Positions 10,331 through 19,200 of a stretch of 64,000 nt of DNA are shown here, in pieces. The notes beneath the pieces are model-generated. The model did no database searches, had not been told where the DNA came from, and saw nothing but the letters and a program-made list of their open reading frames with translations. Position 1 is the stretch's first letter. Every line of letters starts with the position of its first letter. The position numbers and the translations under genes were made by a program. Source of the DNA: Nemertoderma westbladi (taxonomy: Eukaryota > Xenacoelomorpha > Nemertodermatida > Nemertodermatidae). The stretch covers positions 85,581 to 149,580 of the forward strand of contig JAUCBJ010001088.1 in the NCBI GenBank assembly GCA_032718475.1, in the 5' to 3' direction.

Positions 10331-13300
10331 TTTTTATATAATATAAAATACAAATAAATAAAAAATATATTCAAAAAAAATTAAAAATATTAAAATAATA
10401 TATATATATATTATATATATATATTTATATATATTTTTTACTATTTTTAATTTTTTTTAATATATTTATTTTTTATTTTTTTTTTATTTTAACTTTTTCT
10501 TCTAAATTTTTAATATTTTTATTTCTATACAATGCATAAAAGATAGTAACCTAATTCGAAAAATAGTGGGTTTGGGTTACCTGACTAACAGATATTTATA
10601 TTATTATAATGTAGATTCTACAATTGAAATATAATAAAAATATTAAAACATTTCAAAATGGGGGAATGTATGTCAGTTAGAAGTTAGAAAAGTCTTCAGC
10701 TAGGAATAGTGAACTTATTTATTATGAAACAGTTCGAAACATTTGCCCAGGCAAAGTCCCGGTCTCTCTGGGCAGGTAGCGCACTCAAACCTCGAATTTT
10801 TGCGAATATTATTCGACCAGCAGATTCGGCATCTCTTCTGTGGTTTTGTCGATTTCGCAGTTGGGAGAATCTTCACAATGGCGTGAATGTCACTCGGAGG
10901 TTGAGCTTTAGGCAGACATCGCTTCTTATTATTTCTTGATCTATATGATGAAGATACTTGAGTCAAATGCTCAACAACATCTAGAAGAAAGATTGGAAAG
11001 CGCAACCTTGAAGTTTTAGCTGGTCTCTCCTTCTTGTAGAGTAAATAGGCATTTAGGACCAACCTCTCTATGCAATGCAACCCTAATTTCTTGAACCAGG
11101 TGTATGACTTCCTACAAATATCTGCTGACGAGATTAACTGATCCGTGACATCGACGCCTCCCATTCTATAGTTATAGTTGTCTATGGCTATTGGCTTCTT
11201 ATAGGTTATTGCTTCCGTAAGTGTACGGCGGCTCTTCTCAACTTCTCCCGCATGGTCTATCGTTGTGATGAAATATACAATCTTTTTATCACAAAACTTT
11301 ATGGCCAACACAGGCCCTTTGCCGTTGTTATTCCTTGCATATACAGATGAAATCGGCACTATCTGAGCATCCTTCAGAAGTGTGGGTATTCCCCTATTTT
11401 CTCGGACAGTCCCCCTCATTCCTGTATTCCGAGAATTGAGAAAGTTGGCGAGTCGGAGGCTGCAATACCAGTTATCCAGGTTGATATTATAACCAGCATC
11501 CAGGAACTTCACTTTGCTAAGCAGTGCCACTACTACTTTTTCTGACTTCGATAGATTTTCTGAGTTCGGTTCACTAGACTCAATGTCTGATTTCGCACCA
11601 TAATATATAATTGTCGCCACTACGTAACCTGAAGAATCACACAAGATAAACAGTTTTATTCCGAAACGGGCACGTTTTATTCTAATGAACTGTTTGAAGT
11701 GGAGGCGCCCTTTGAATAATAGCAATGACTCATCTAGTGAAAGTTCCTGAGCAGGAATATAGACAGAACAAATTTCATGGAATTCATCCATAAAATCGGT
11801 AAGTCGGGTGGCTTTCTCAGTGGCGACGTAATTATCAGGATTGGAAAAGCGCAGAAACTTTAAAATATTCGTGAATCGGTCACGGGACATAACACTGGCA
11901 AAATAGGGGGTTTCATTAATTGATCGGGTAGACCAATAATCGTGAATCGTAGCCTTTCTTATAACCGACATCAGTATAGTGAGTCCTAAAAAAGCCCGCA
12001 TCTCCAGTAGAGTAACGTCCTTCACTTTTAGTTCCATCGGACCGCTTCCAGTACCAGTACCGGTGCCGGTGCTCGGTGGTAATTCAGCTATTTTCTCCCG
12101 CTGTATGGCGATTCTTCTATTCGTACTATCACACAGTACTTGAATCAAACTATCAGTAACAAACATATCGACATAATCTTTCAAATCAAACTCCGTTGTG
12201 TCGATAGCATTCTGCCACCCAACTTGACGCGAGTTTATGGGGAAAGGCCTATCTAAATTTATAGAATCATTGTTTCCCGTTACAAGATTCCAAGGCGCCG
12301 ATTCAGGTGGGACGTTTCCATAACCAACACCGGTTCCAGTAGGAAGGCCCAAATCTATAGGATCAGTATCGGAAGATTCTGAGTCAGAACAATTATCTGC
12401 AAGTTCATCATCAGTCGATTCGATGTCTGATACTTCATCATCTGACTCGGAAGAACTGTCATCGATATCGAAGCCAAGTCGTTTCAGGGGTTTCGGGTTC
12501 CTTTTTGGATAAGAGCGATTCATAATGTCCCTCTACATTCTACACCTCTCTCTACATAGGCTTTACTGCGACTACACTCTAAATGTAAACGTCGCTACTG
12601 TTCCTACTGCATACTACAATACTGCATAGATAGGCCTACAGACAGTTATTAAAATTATTACACATTTGAATTTCCCGCCAGATGCAAGCGCTGAAGGGCT
12701 CTGTACATCAAATTTATGTTCCTGCTAGGGTTCTGACATCTGATAGGATGCTAATGATATGAGAAACATCATGACCTACCATGTAGGTCATAGAGCCCTA
12801 TTGTGTGACCTACCATGTAGGTCACCGGCGTCAAAGGGTTAAAAGTCATTAAAAGACAACAAAAGTCATTAAAGGGACAACAAAGGTCATTATGCACAAT
12901 TCGTAATAAAAGGAGGACAAAAAGTCAAATAAAAGGACATAAAAAATCACTGCCATTTTGACAGTGATTTTGATAAGTTTTATAAGTCTTGATTGACAAG
13001 TGGGCCTATGACAGGCCCACTTTTTGGAGTAGCATGTAAAATAATATTAGAGATGATAACACTTAATAACTTAACCAGTATTATTATTTATTTAGTATAT
13101 AAATGTATTATTATTTTATCAATAGCTCTGCCGTGTAATGTGAAAAGACCGCAAGTCACAAAAAGTCATTTCGAGATTGTTGGTTTAAAATGTCCGTAAA
13201 TTACAATTTTTTTTAACCCTTCGCAATTGGGGGTGGGAAATTTTTCTACGTGATTATTTTTCACTTTCCATTAATATTTTGACGTCAGAGTTATTTTTTG

Positions 13301-15156
13301 TACTTACGGTATTTTTGCATTGTACAACCTACTGTATATGTAAATACATATTTCAAGACACATATTTCAATAAAACCGTATTTGCGTTTTCTTATTATCT
13401 ATGCAATGACAAAACACCGTAAGTGTTGTTTTTTTGTTCGTTTTTTTTTGCATAAATTTAAATAGTTGCTGTCTTTTTCCTTTGTAACACTATACACATG
13501 TTGTGACTTACGGCCTTTCTACATTGCATATCTCGTGAACTATAGTAGATACGGTGTTCTCGATTATACCATTAGATACAGCGCAATATTTAGACCCAGA
13601 AAATGTGAATTTAGGAAAAATGCGACTTACGGTCTTTTTACATTGTACGGCAGAGCTATTTATAATTTATTTATTTATTACAGGCAAATGATGGACAATG
13701 TGGAGCCATTAATGTAAGTTTATTAGTTATTTTAAATTATTATTTTAAATGTAATTTCATGCGATTTCATAGATATTGTAAGTGGTGACAAGTTGAGTTG
13801 AATTCATAAAAGTTATAATAATATTTCCTAACAGGTAACAGAGCCGGAAGAAAATATTAATGGGTTGAGTGACCAAGTAAAATATTTAAATACAAACCTA
13901 ACTAACCGATTCGATGAGCTATATAACGATGTTAGTTTCTTAACCAGTAATTATTTGTAACATAATTAATTATTTGCCGTGTTGAAGTCGTTCAGTTTTT
14001 ATTGATGTATTATCTTTATATTTATTTGTGTGGAATTAATTTCGCACTACCAAATCGCCAGGGCGACATATTTCCTAACTTTATATCGCAGTGCGACATT
14101 ATTTCTCAGTATGTCCCTACGCCATATATTTACTATGTATTTCAGTATATCCAGTATGTCAGTCTGTCACACAGTATGTCAGTATTAAGTGCAAATAATT
14201 CCTACAAATAATTCCACCACATTAAATCTTTTACGGCCCTCGTTCTATTATTTCACTAAACAAAATCACTCGTGCCGTAACGCTATAATGTGCTATTTTA
14301 TGAGCAACGACGTAATATAGTTAGTATTTAATTGCTCTAAATGTTGGGTCGAAATGCCGGCGTTTAATGATTTCCCTAGAGAACTCCAACCCAACCACTG
14401 ATCAGATGTGGGCAGAGGATTTACAGAATTTAATAAACCATTTCAATTAATAATATTTCATAACAGGTTAAAGAGTTGGAAGACCAGAATAAAGAGTTGG
14501 AAGACCAGTTTACAGAGTTAGTTTACATGTTACATGATACAGAGATAGGGAAATTATCCATTACACTGTATCAGCTAATGGCTCCTGGGCTAATAAAGCA
14601 TAATGATGGGCTGAAGATTCAACAAAGAGTTGATGGATCTGTTGACTTCTATCGAGACTGGGATGAATATGTTGAAGGATTTGGCGACCCGAATACCAAT
14701 TTTTGGTTGGGGTTGGAGACGATCCACAAGCTGAGTGAAAATGGGGTGAATTTGAGGGTCGATTTGTGGTTCACTGGAAGGGGATATAAAGGTGGTGATG
14801 GTGATGATAGAAGGGAGAGGGTGGATTACACCAACGAACACCGATACGCGGAATACAACAACTTCTCTATCGGATCAGCTGCAACTAATTACACCCTAAA
14901 TGTATCCGGTTACCATGGTACTGCTGGTGACGCATTGGAGTATTCCAACGGTCTCCCATTCTCTACCAAGGACCGCGATAATGACAGGTGGGACTACGTC
15001 AACTGCGCCGTACGACGAACTGGGTCGTGGTGGTACGGGCGCTGCGCGGACAGTAACTTGAACGGAGAATATGGTGCGGATGGGAAAGGACCTTATTGGG
15101 CTCATTTAACTGCAGGGAAACCGGCTTCTCGAGTTAAAATGAAGATTTGGATTTAG
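5758..15156 (+). CDS. Secreted fibrinogen-related protein (FReD lectin), 4 coding exons
   Basis: The gene model joins 5758-5814, 13684-13713, 13835-13930 and 14467-15156, all phase 0, giving about 290 aa. Seen: a hydrophobic signal peptide (residues 1-19), a short Cys-containing linker (20-29), a coiled-coil-like stretch (about 30-80, with the heptad-like KELEDQN/KELEDQF repeat), then a fibrinogen C-terminal-like domain from about 112 to the end. The domain shows RVDGSVDFYRDWDEY, FWLGLE, the calcium-loop type DRDNDRWDYVNC, WWYGRC and NLNG. Such proteins are secreted lectin-like recognition molecules in invertebrate immunity; that role is known for the family and inferred here. The first subdomain of a usual FReD, with its first disulfide, is absent. 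Intron 1 is 7.9 kb and packed with transposons. The donor after exon 3 (GTTAGT) is weak. Exon junctions are predicted, not proven. Confidence 0.82.
6562..9025. mobile_element. 2.46-kb TIR DNA transposon (non-autonomous) in intron 1
   Basis: The ends carry a 13-bp perfect inverted repeat, CCCTGCAAACAAT at 6562-6574 and ATTGTTTGCAGGG at 9013-9025. The subterminal few hundred bases on both sides are rich in short AATGTTAT/TAACAT words in both orientations, typical of subterminal binding-site clusters. No transposase is visible. The interior seems to contain nested pieces, including a GATA-repeat tail followed by TTTATTGACAATTTACATAT near 7433, which looks like an inverted LINE tail, and a repeat unit at 7830-7980. 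The target-site duplication is unclear, so the superfamily is not assigned. Confidence 0.5.
7830..7980 (+). repeat. Dispersed repeat sharing AGGAGCAGGTTACAG
   Basis: This segment contains AAAGGAGCAGGTTACAG, followed further on by CCTGGAGAGGGATGATTTT and CCTCCCTATCTG. The same ordered motifs recur at 16738-16950. The inverse of the first motif (TAACCTGCTCCTTTCCCTCA) is part of the 68-bp minisatellite at 9155-9830. It is therefore one dispersed family of unknown class seen three ways in the window. Confidence 0.6.
9155..9830 (+). repeat. ~68-bp minisatellite in intron 1
   Basis: About ten tandem units are built around GGTTAGAAAATCCCGCCTCT, TAACCTGCTCCTTTCCCTCA and GTTTATTGTTTT. The first five are nearly identical and the later ones increasingly diverged, as expected when an array expands from one side. 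The unit contains the inverse of a motif in the dispersed repeat at 7830 and 16738. Confidence 0.9.
9831..10108 (+). other. Intronic spacer with a short direct repeat
   Basis: There is no gene here. A phrase of about 24 bp (TTTTGAATGTTTTGGCACAG plus CAT) occurs twice near 9952 and 10017, with two related CTGTC(C/T)GACAG-like palindromic phrases. It ends at the TTAA that precedes the piggyBac element. Confidence 0.5.
10230..10500. repeat. AT-rich microsatellite inside the piggyBac element
   Basis: Runs of (AT)n and A/T-only sequence lie downstream of the transposase stop codon, within the element. They are low complexity, with strong potential to fold back. No other signal was recognised. Confidence 0.9.
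10715..12523 (-). CDS. PiggyBac transposase (PGBD4-like), apparently intact
   Basis: The 602-aa open frame starts at ATG 12523 with an acidic Ser/Asp-rich N-terminus (about 20-60), as usual for the family. The DDE_Tnp_1_7 core follows. The three catalytic Asp are visible as D296 in LFILCDSSGY, D350 in NLDNWYC and D458 in MGGVDVTDQL, with the conserved GTVRENRGIP after the second. The C-terminus is a Cys-rich zinc-binding domain (KRCRICW, CATCPERPGLC, CFELFH) that contacts the terminal repeats in family members. The enzyme cuts and pastes DNA at TTAA in the nucleus. Length is normal and there is no stop or frameshift, so the copy looks young and may be active. A GTGTGTGSG run (about 152-160) and a second GTGTGVGYG run are small simple-sequence expansions. 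Confidence 0.95.
   Translation of the reverse strand: MNRSYPKRNPKPLKRLGFDIDDSSSESDDEVSDIESTDDELADNCSDSESSDTDPIDLGLPTGTGVGYGNVPPESAPWNLVTGNNDSINLDRPFPINSRQVGWQNAIDTTEFDLKDYVDMFVTDSLIQVLCDSTNRRIAIQREKIAELPPSTGTGTGTGSGPMELKVKDVTLLEMRAFLGLTILMSVIRKATIHDYWSTRSINETPYFASVMSRDRFTNILKFLRFSNPDNYVATEKATRLTDFMDEFHEICSVYIPAQELSLDESLLLFKGRLHFKQFIRIKRARFGIKLFILCDSSGYVVATIIYYGAKSDIESSEPNSENLSKSEKVVVALLSKVKFLDAGYNINLDNWYCSLRLANFLNSRNTGMRGTVRENRGIPTLLKDAQIVPISSVYARNNNGKGPVLAIKFCDKKIVYFITTIDHAGEVEKSRRTLTEAITYKKPIAIDNYNYRMGGVDVTDQLISSADICRKSYTWFKKLGLHCIERLVLNAYLLYKKERPAKTSRLRFPIFLLDVVEHLTQVSSSYRSRNNKKRCLPKAQPPSDIHAIVKILPTAKSTKPQKRCRICWSNNIRKNSRFECATCPERPGLCLGKCFELFHNK
12843..13683 (+). other. Intron 1, distal part
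   Basis: No coding exon is seen before the acceptor at 13683. Contents are AAAGTCATTAAAAG-type short repeats (12843-12930), a TCACTG...CAGTGA hairpin (12946-12971), a GTGGGCC/GGCCCAC hairpin near 13000-13020, a stretch 13014-13120 homologous to 59786-59900, and three copies of ACTTACGG(T/C)-TTTT-ACATTG-like phrases near 13303, 13507 and 13623. Confidence 0.55.
13684..13713 (+). CDS. Exon 2: 30-nt micro-exon
   Basis: The exon is bounded by TTTATTACAG and GTAAGT and encodes ANDGQCGAIN in phase 0. The Ala after exon 1's LLQ makes a plausible signal-peptidase site. The Cys could form an inter-chain disulfide, as in other multimeric fibrinogen-related lectins (inference). Confidence 0.65.
13835..13930 (+). 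CDS. Exon 3: coiled-coil segment
   Basis: The acceptor TTTCCTAACAG precedes 96 nt encoding 32 residues with heptad-like spacing of hydrophobics (INGLSDQVKYLNTNL). The donor is the non-ideal GAT|GTTAGT. Without splicing the frame runs 9 codons further to a stop, so a short alternative isoform ending here is possible. Confidence 0.6.
14467..15156 (+). CDS. Exon 4: coiled coil end and fibrinogen-like domain
   Basis: After the acceptor TTCATAACAG the frame is open for 229 codons to TAG at 15154. The first ~25 residues continue the coiled coil; the fibrinogen-like domain starts near RVDGSVDFYRDW. The only Cys pair is that of the calcium-binding P subdomain (VNC...YGRC). The family's N-terminal Cys pair and the usual GGWTVIQ lead-in are replaced by KHNDGLKIQQ. 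Confidence 0.9.
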   Translation, partial: VKELEDQNKELEDQFTELVYMLHDTEIGKLSITLYQLMAPGLIKHNDGLKIQQRVDGSVDFYRDWDEYVEGFGDPNTNFWLGLETIHKLSENGVNLRVDLWFTGRGYKGGDGDDRRERVDYTNEHRYAEYNNFSIGSAATNYTLNVSGYHGTAGDALEYSNGLPFSTKDRDNDRWDYVNCAVRRTGSWWYGRCADSNLNGEYGADGKGPYWAHLTAGKPASRVKMKIWI

Positions 15157-15598
15157 TAAAACTGTAAGTTTTATATAAAATTACTAAATAATTTCAATAG
15201 AGTTGCGTTGGAAACTAACTTTTACATTTAATTATAAAATTAATTTTTATTCTACTGAGTAAAACCAGTTACCGCGGGTAGGAATCGCAATGTGTTAAAA
15301 ATTTAATATGAAACATTTAATTTTATTTCACTAAATTCCAAATGACCTCCATCACCATCTCTATGAAATATTATGCTATATGGTTTACATTTACATTTAA
15401 TTATAAAAAATAATAATAAATGATAAATAATAAAATATAATAAAAAAAATTAATATTAATTAATAAATATAAATAAGATATAATAATATATTTGGGTGAA
15501 AAGTTAATAATAATAATTAATAATAATGAGTTCCGGAATAAATATCGTTTTTTACTATAAAATTATTAACTTTAACGTTTTTATTATTTATTTTGCAG

Positions 15599-15745
15599 TT
15601 TGAATTCCCAATAAGTTTTAGAAGAGACTGAATCTTGGCTATTCTGCTATATGTTACCAGTTTATATGTGTGATGGTTATGGGTTATTGGTTTATGTTTG
15701 GTTAATATTTACAATATATTAATAAATTATAGTTGCAATAACTTA
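15599..15745 (+). other. Probable 3' UTR exon with polyadenylation signal
   Basis: A donor GTAAGT occurs 8 bases after the stop codon (15164) and a strong acceptor TTTATTTTGCAG ends at 15598. AATAAA follows at 15721-15726. A spliced 3' UTR is thus likely; an unspliced 3' UTR using the AATAAA at 15536 is the alternative. Confidence 0.45.
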
Positions 15746-15998
15746 ACTTTATTTACTTAACTTGCTGTTAGACCAGGAGGGGCCGGTTGCATATAAATCA
15801 ACCTTAGCTAAGGTGCACCTTAACTCATAAGTGTTGCCTTAAATATTTCAACATCCGTATCAGTTGTCTGCCTAATATTACCTAATATATTTTATAGAAA
15901 CATTTTGAGAACGTCGGAGGAGTTACAAGAGCAAAATTTGGACTTTTCAAAATCAGCTGATATAATTTAACAAATTAATTGTAAATTAAAATTCTTTA
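15746..15998 (+). other. Short intergenic space between convergent genes
   Basis: It contains an ACCTTAGCTAAGGT palindrome near 15802 and a TAATATATTTTATAG stretch. No gene is seen. It separates the 3' ends of the fibrinogen-related gene and the minus-strand gene at 16.0-16.6 kb. Confidence 0.4.
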
Positions 15999-16548
15999 TT
16001 ACCTAATAATATACAAATAAATCCTATTATATTGTAAAGCCTCTGTTTGAATATCGCCATATCGCGAATATGAACCGGAATCAGGAGCTGTCATACCAAC
16101 CCGGATATATTCCGAGCGATCAGTCGCCCTGACTACGGGGGTCGGGTAGACACGGGGGGAGCGGGAGTGGGGTCGGAAGGATTCCGAGGTGGCGGCCAGG
16201 GAAACAGGAGGGATATCAAGCGTTATCCCCGCGGTTGTATCCGGGGTTACAGACGAGACTCGGTTGAAACCCCTCCGGTAAACCGACGTGTAGGGCCGGG
16301 TACCTCGCCCAGCTGTGTCACTCACCCACTCGATGTGGTTCGCAGACAGATGCTGCCGCTTATCTCCGTATGATTTAAACTTCTCAAACTTCTCGTCGAA
16401 ATAAACCCCGTAGTCGCGCGTCTGATGTCGGTTGTCGTGATAAGAGAAAGGGTTTCCAGTTTTACATTTTCGCCTCGATTTGTTTAGGAAATCCGGCGGT
16501 ATTCTGTAGGTAGAAGCGTCGTGTCTTTGCGAAAGTTCTAGAACATTA
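15999..16548 (-). CDS. Small ciliary-type protein, CFAP90/C5orf49-like (tentative), last exon
   Basis: Read on the minus strand, an open frame of about 183 codons extends upstream of its first ATG to a splice acceptor (16549 or 16560). A perfect donor GTAG|GTAAGTA lies at 16628/16627, implying an intron of only 68-79 bp and an upstream exon covering at least 16628-16654. Visible sequence features are TYRIPPDFL, SYHDNRHQTRDYGVYFDEKF, SYGDKRQHL and TSVYRRGFN. Their order resembles the vertebrate C5orf49/CFAP90 family, a microtubule inner protein of cilia, in its Tyr-rich, D-R-H and S-x-Y-x-x-R-hydrophobic pattern. This is from memory of the family and could be wrong. An AATAAA overlaps the stop codon. 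The C-terminal half is low in recognisable features. The region is much richer in CpG than its surroundings, which supports coding. Confidence 0.42.
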
Positions 16549-16737
16549 CTATTATTGCACTGTATGTAAAGGAATACTTATCACTACCCCTGTCCTCAAA
16601 CATTACAACACTAACCAATATACTTACCTACAATGTGATGTATCTCCGATGGGACTAGGGGCCGCAGAAGGAAAAAAACAATACAATGACAATATTATGA
16701 GATCCGTTGTTTATGCCAGCCGGAGACGGGGGAAACT

Positions 16738-16950
16738 GGACGCAAAACCAGCCTTGGTGATTTCATATCCCGCCTCAATTTTAAATTCTCAATTTAGGGA
16801 AAGGAGCAGGTTACAGTGGCACAATAAAATAAACACAATAGAACAGGTTATAGTTTTATTTTTGCTCGTAATCAGCTGTTATTTGCGTCGAATTTCCCCT
16901 GGAGAGGGATAAATTTTTATTGCGTCCAGTTTCCCCCCTATCTGGCCAGC
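16738..16950 (+). repeat. Dispersed repeat, second copy of the 7830 family
   Basis: It contains GGGAAAGGAGCAGGTTACAG, then CCCCTGGAGAGGGATAAATT and CCCCCCTATCTG, matching the order at 7830-7980. A tail of ordinary non-coding sequence (16951-17285) follows with nothing recognised. Confidence 0.6.
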
Positions 16951-17284
16951 CGAGCCTTGACCCCAGCTGAAAGTCATCACCCACAAATTGAACGCGAAAT
17001 GTTGTCTGTAACATTTGGAGCTTATTCCGGTAATATTTGATTGGTCTTCCATTGACTGTCTAGCAATGACTATAAACCCTTTAAAGCCATATTTAATAAA
17101 CCGATAATGCTAAGGAGTTTCGTTCTCAGGAGATTATACCTTAATAAACATAACTGAAGCTTATCTCAGTCTCAGCACGATATCCTTAGTCTAATGGAGT
17201 GATCGAAAGTCCTCATCGGGGGATCAAAAATATGATTAAAATTGATAATTTTTTACATCTCACGATCTCGCGTTGACCAAACTA

Positions 17285-18597
17285 AATAACAATAAATACG
17301 ACAATTATTTCAGACGACATGAACATTGATTTACTTCAACTACAAAAGCTAAACAATACATAGATTTACTTTCCTCTAACGGCTACGTAAAATTAATTAA
17401 AACTCCAACTCGAATAACCCCCTGGTCCAAAACCCTCATTGATCACACAATAACTAATATCACAACACGCGTCTTTTCTACACTCATAGGTACCTCCGAC
17501 CATCAACCCACATTCTCGATCTTTGAAAAATTTACTTGTCACTTTTATCAAAATTAAAATAAAACGCTTTTTGACTTCTCCCAATTTAATCCTGACTCCT
17601 TCAATCGCGTTATCGAACGAGAAACCTCATGGTCTTACATCTCATCGTCAGTAACAGCCCGGAAAAATTTGATGAATTTTAGAATAATTTTGTTAAAATA
17701 TGCGATACCCATGTTCCCAAAAAAACGTTTTCTCCACCAACCCTTCCAAAAAAACCATGGATAACAAATAAATTAATCAAATTAACGATTATCAAAAATG
17801 ATTTATACCGCATTTATATCAAAAATTCAATGGGCACAGTGCTTTAAATGCTGCAGCCTAGCCCAACCCCGGCTTTCATCCTTTAGTGGTCGATAAATGG
17901 AAACCAAGGCAACTTGGGAAACAGAGTGGAAGGGTTTACTGTGGAAGATCATCCATGGTGGTGAAGAGGCATTCCTTGGCTTAACGAGCCTAAAAGATTC
18001 TCCCATTCATATCAAAAATTCATCTGACGAAAACTTGACTTCCTTCAAAAGATTTAGAAATAAACCCTTCTACGAACAGCTGAAAATAACTACTACGCAA
18101 AAAATTTTTACGATAACTCAGGGAACATTCGAGAAAAACATGGATGATTATAAATAGCGCACTAAATAAATCAAACAAAAACTCCATTCCAAAACAGATT
18201 ACAATTTACACTGGCGATTCAATTAAGACCACCATTACCGACCCAGCTGAAATAGCCTCAAAATTTAATGACCACTTAATCACAATTTAATGACCACTTT
18301 TCTACTATAGGACCCAACCTAGCCAATGAAATCCCCCGTTCTACCCGCTCCACAACACGTTTTGTATATCACTCCAATCCGAAGTCTTTCGTAATTACAG
18401 AAACAACACCAGTAAAAGTAGAATACCGTCTTCTCCAACTCAATCCTAATTCTGCTACTAATGACCCCTTCTCTAACAAATTGCTTACGGTTGCCGCTAA
18501 ACCTCCATCTAAGCTACCTCATTAACTTATCTTTTTCCATAGGTTTCTTCCCGGATTCTCTAAAAATTGCTAGAGTGACTCCCATCCATTAACCGTT
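17285..18597 (+). pseudogene. Degenerate LINE fragment: endonuclease end and RT start
   Basis: Broken frames read as the end of an APE endonuclease (DMNIDLLQLQ near 17317; LIKTPTRITP and TLIDHTITN near 17400-17460; TSDHQP near 17494). They continue into the linker (KPWITNK near 17752) and the start of the reverse transcriptase (FNDHFSTIGPNLA near 18287; FFPDSLKIARVTPIH near 18552). Several frameshifts and stops break it, and a SINE piece sits inside at 17831-18008. It is a jockey/CR1-superfamily type by its FNDHF and FPDSLK motifs. It ends at the poly-G tract. A short patch of LINE 3' coding sequence reappears at 19156-19196, also seen at 29269-29310. Confidence 0.75.
17831..18008 (+). mobile_element. 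5'-truncated SINE insertion inside the LINE, with 14-bp target duplication
   Basis: The flanks repeat ATATCAAAAATTCA (17816-17829 and 18010-18023), a 14-bp duplication typical of LINE-mediated insertion. The inserted piece matches, in the same order, the minus strand of 48885-48968: a CTGCAGCCTAGCC stretch, CTTTCAT, a GTCGATAAA stretch and GAAAC-GAGTGG. It then carries one copy of the 63-bp module (GAGTGGAAGGGTTTACTGTG) that forms the big arrays at 25 and 47 kb. The tRNA-like head is missing. Confidence 0.7.
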
Positions 18598-18601
18598 ACA
18601 G

Positions 18602-18642
18602 GACTGGGGGGGTGGAAGGGGGGGGGGGGGGGGGGGGGGGGG
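18602..18642 (+). repeat. Poly-G tract
   Basis: Two G runs are separated by TGGAA, the longer about 25 bases. Two similar tracts lie at 34141-34162 (G) and 54781-54799 (C). They may be real or assembly-edge artefacts, and they can form quadruplexes. Confidence 0.9.
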
Positions 18643-19200
18643 TTGAATCCACCCTTCCCTCAAGTTTATCTAGTGATCTGCGCAGAAGCACTGATCGCAG
18701 TGAGCCGAAATTTCCTGAGTTATCCTAAAATTTATCTCTGAATCTCACGAAAAAAACGATAACTTCATAGCTCTATTAGTTGTCGAGTGTAAAAAACACA
18801 TGTCAGCACTTTTCAAGCTAAAATTGGCAACTTTTGAAAGGATTGATGTTGTCAGCCAGGTTCCCGTTTATAAAGGTTTTTTGGTATACCGAATCGAACA
18901 ATTGTGTCCATTTAAAACATCAAAACTTCCCTGAATACATTTTTTGGGGGTCCCACAAAAGTGGGTGCAACACGAAAGTTTCAAATTTTTACTTTCAGTA
19001 GTACACATTTCCAAAGGTCAATTTTCTGTGTACAAAGGTTTTCGAGGTCGCTGAATCGATTTAGACCGATAGATAGATGTCACAGACAAGTGGGATGGTA
19101 TTTTTTGGGGGGTCATAGAGAACAGTTACCAATACAAACAACAGGTGGAGACAACAGGTAAATTTATGTATGAACTCTATTAAAAAAAACTACAGTGTTA
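18643..19200 (+). other. Non-coding stretch with possible repeat remnants
   Basis: No gene is recognised. Phrases such as ATTTTTTGGGGG(G)TC near 18940 and 19098 and TGTACAAAGGTTTTCGAGGT/TTATAAAGGTTTTTTGG appear twice, indicating an old duplicated unit of about 160 bp. The last ~45 bases are LINE 3' sequence. Confidence 0.4.

Larger units (their letters stand above)
10109..12838 (-). mobile_element. Complete piggyBac element with TTAA target duplication
   Basis: The 2730-bp element is bounded by a perfect 12-bp inverted repeat, CCCTTTGACGCC at 10109 and GGCGTCAAAGGG ending at 12838. It is flanked by TTAA at 10105-10108 and 12839-12842, the hallmark of piggyBac. A subterminal inverted motif TAGGGCTCT/AGAGCCCTA lies at 10146 and 12792. 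Two GACCTAC-CAT-GTAGGTC mini-hairpins sit near the right end. It holds one transposase on the minus strand and an AT-rich microsatellite tract. It inserted in intron 1 of the fibrinogen-related gene, antisense to it. Confidence 0.93.

Noticed and set aside
13466-13717. 83-codon ORF overlapping exon 2
   Set aside because: It crosses a clear splice acceptor and donor in another frame and has no family features.
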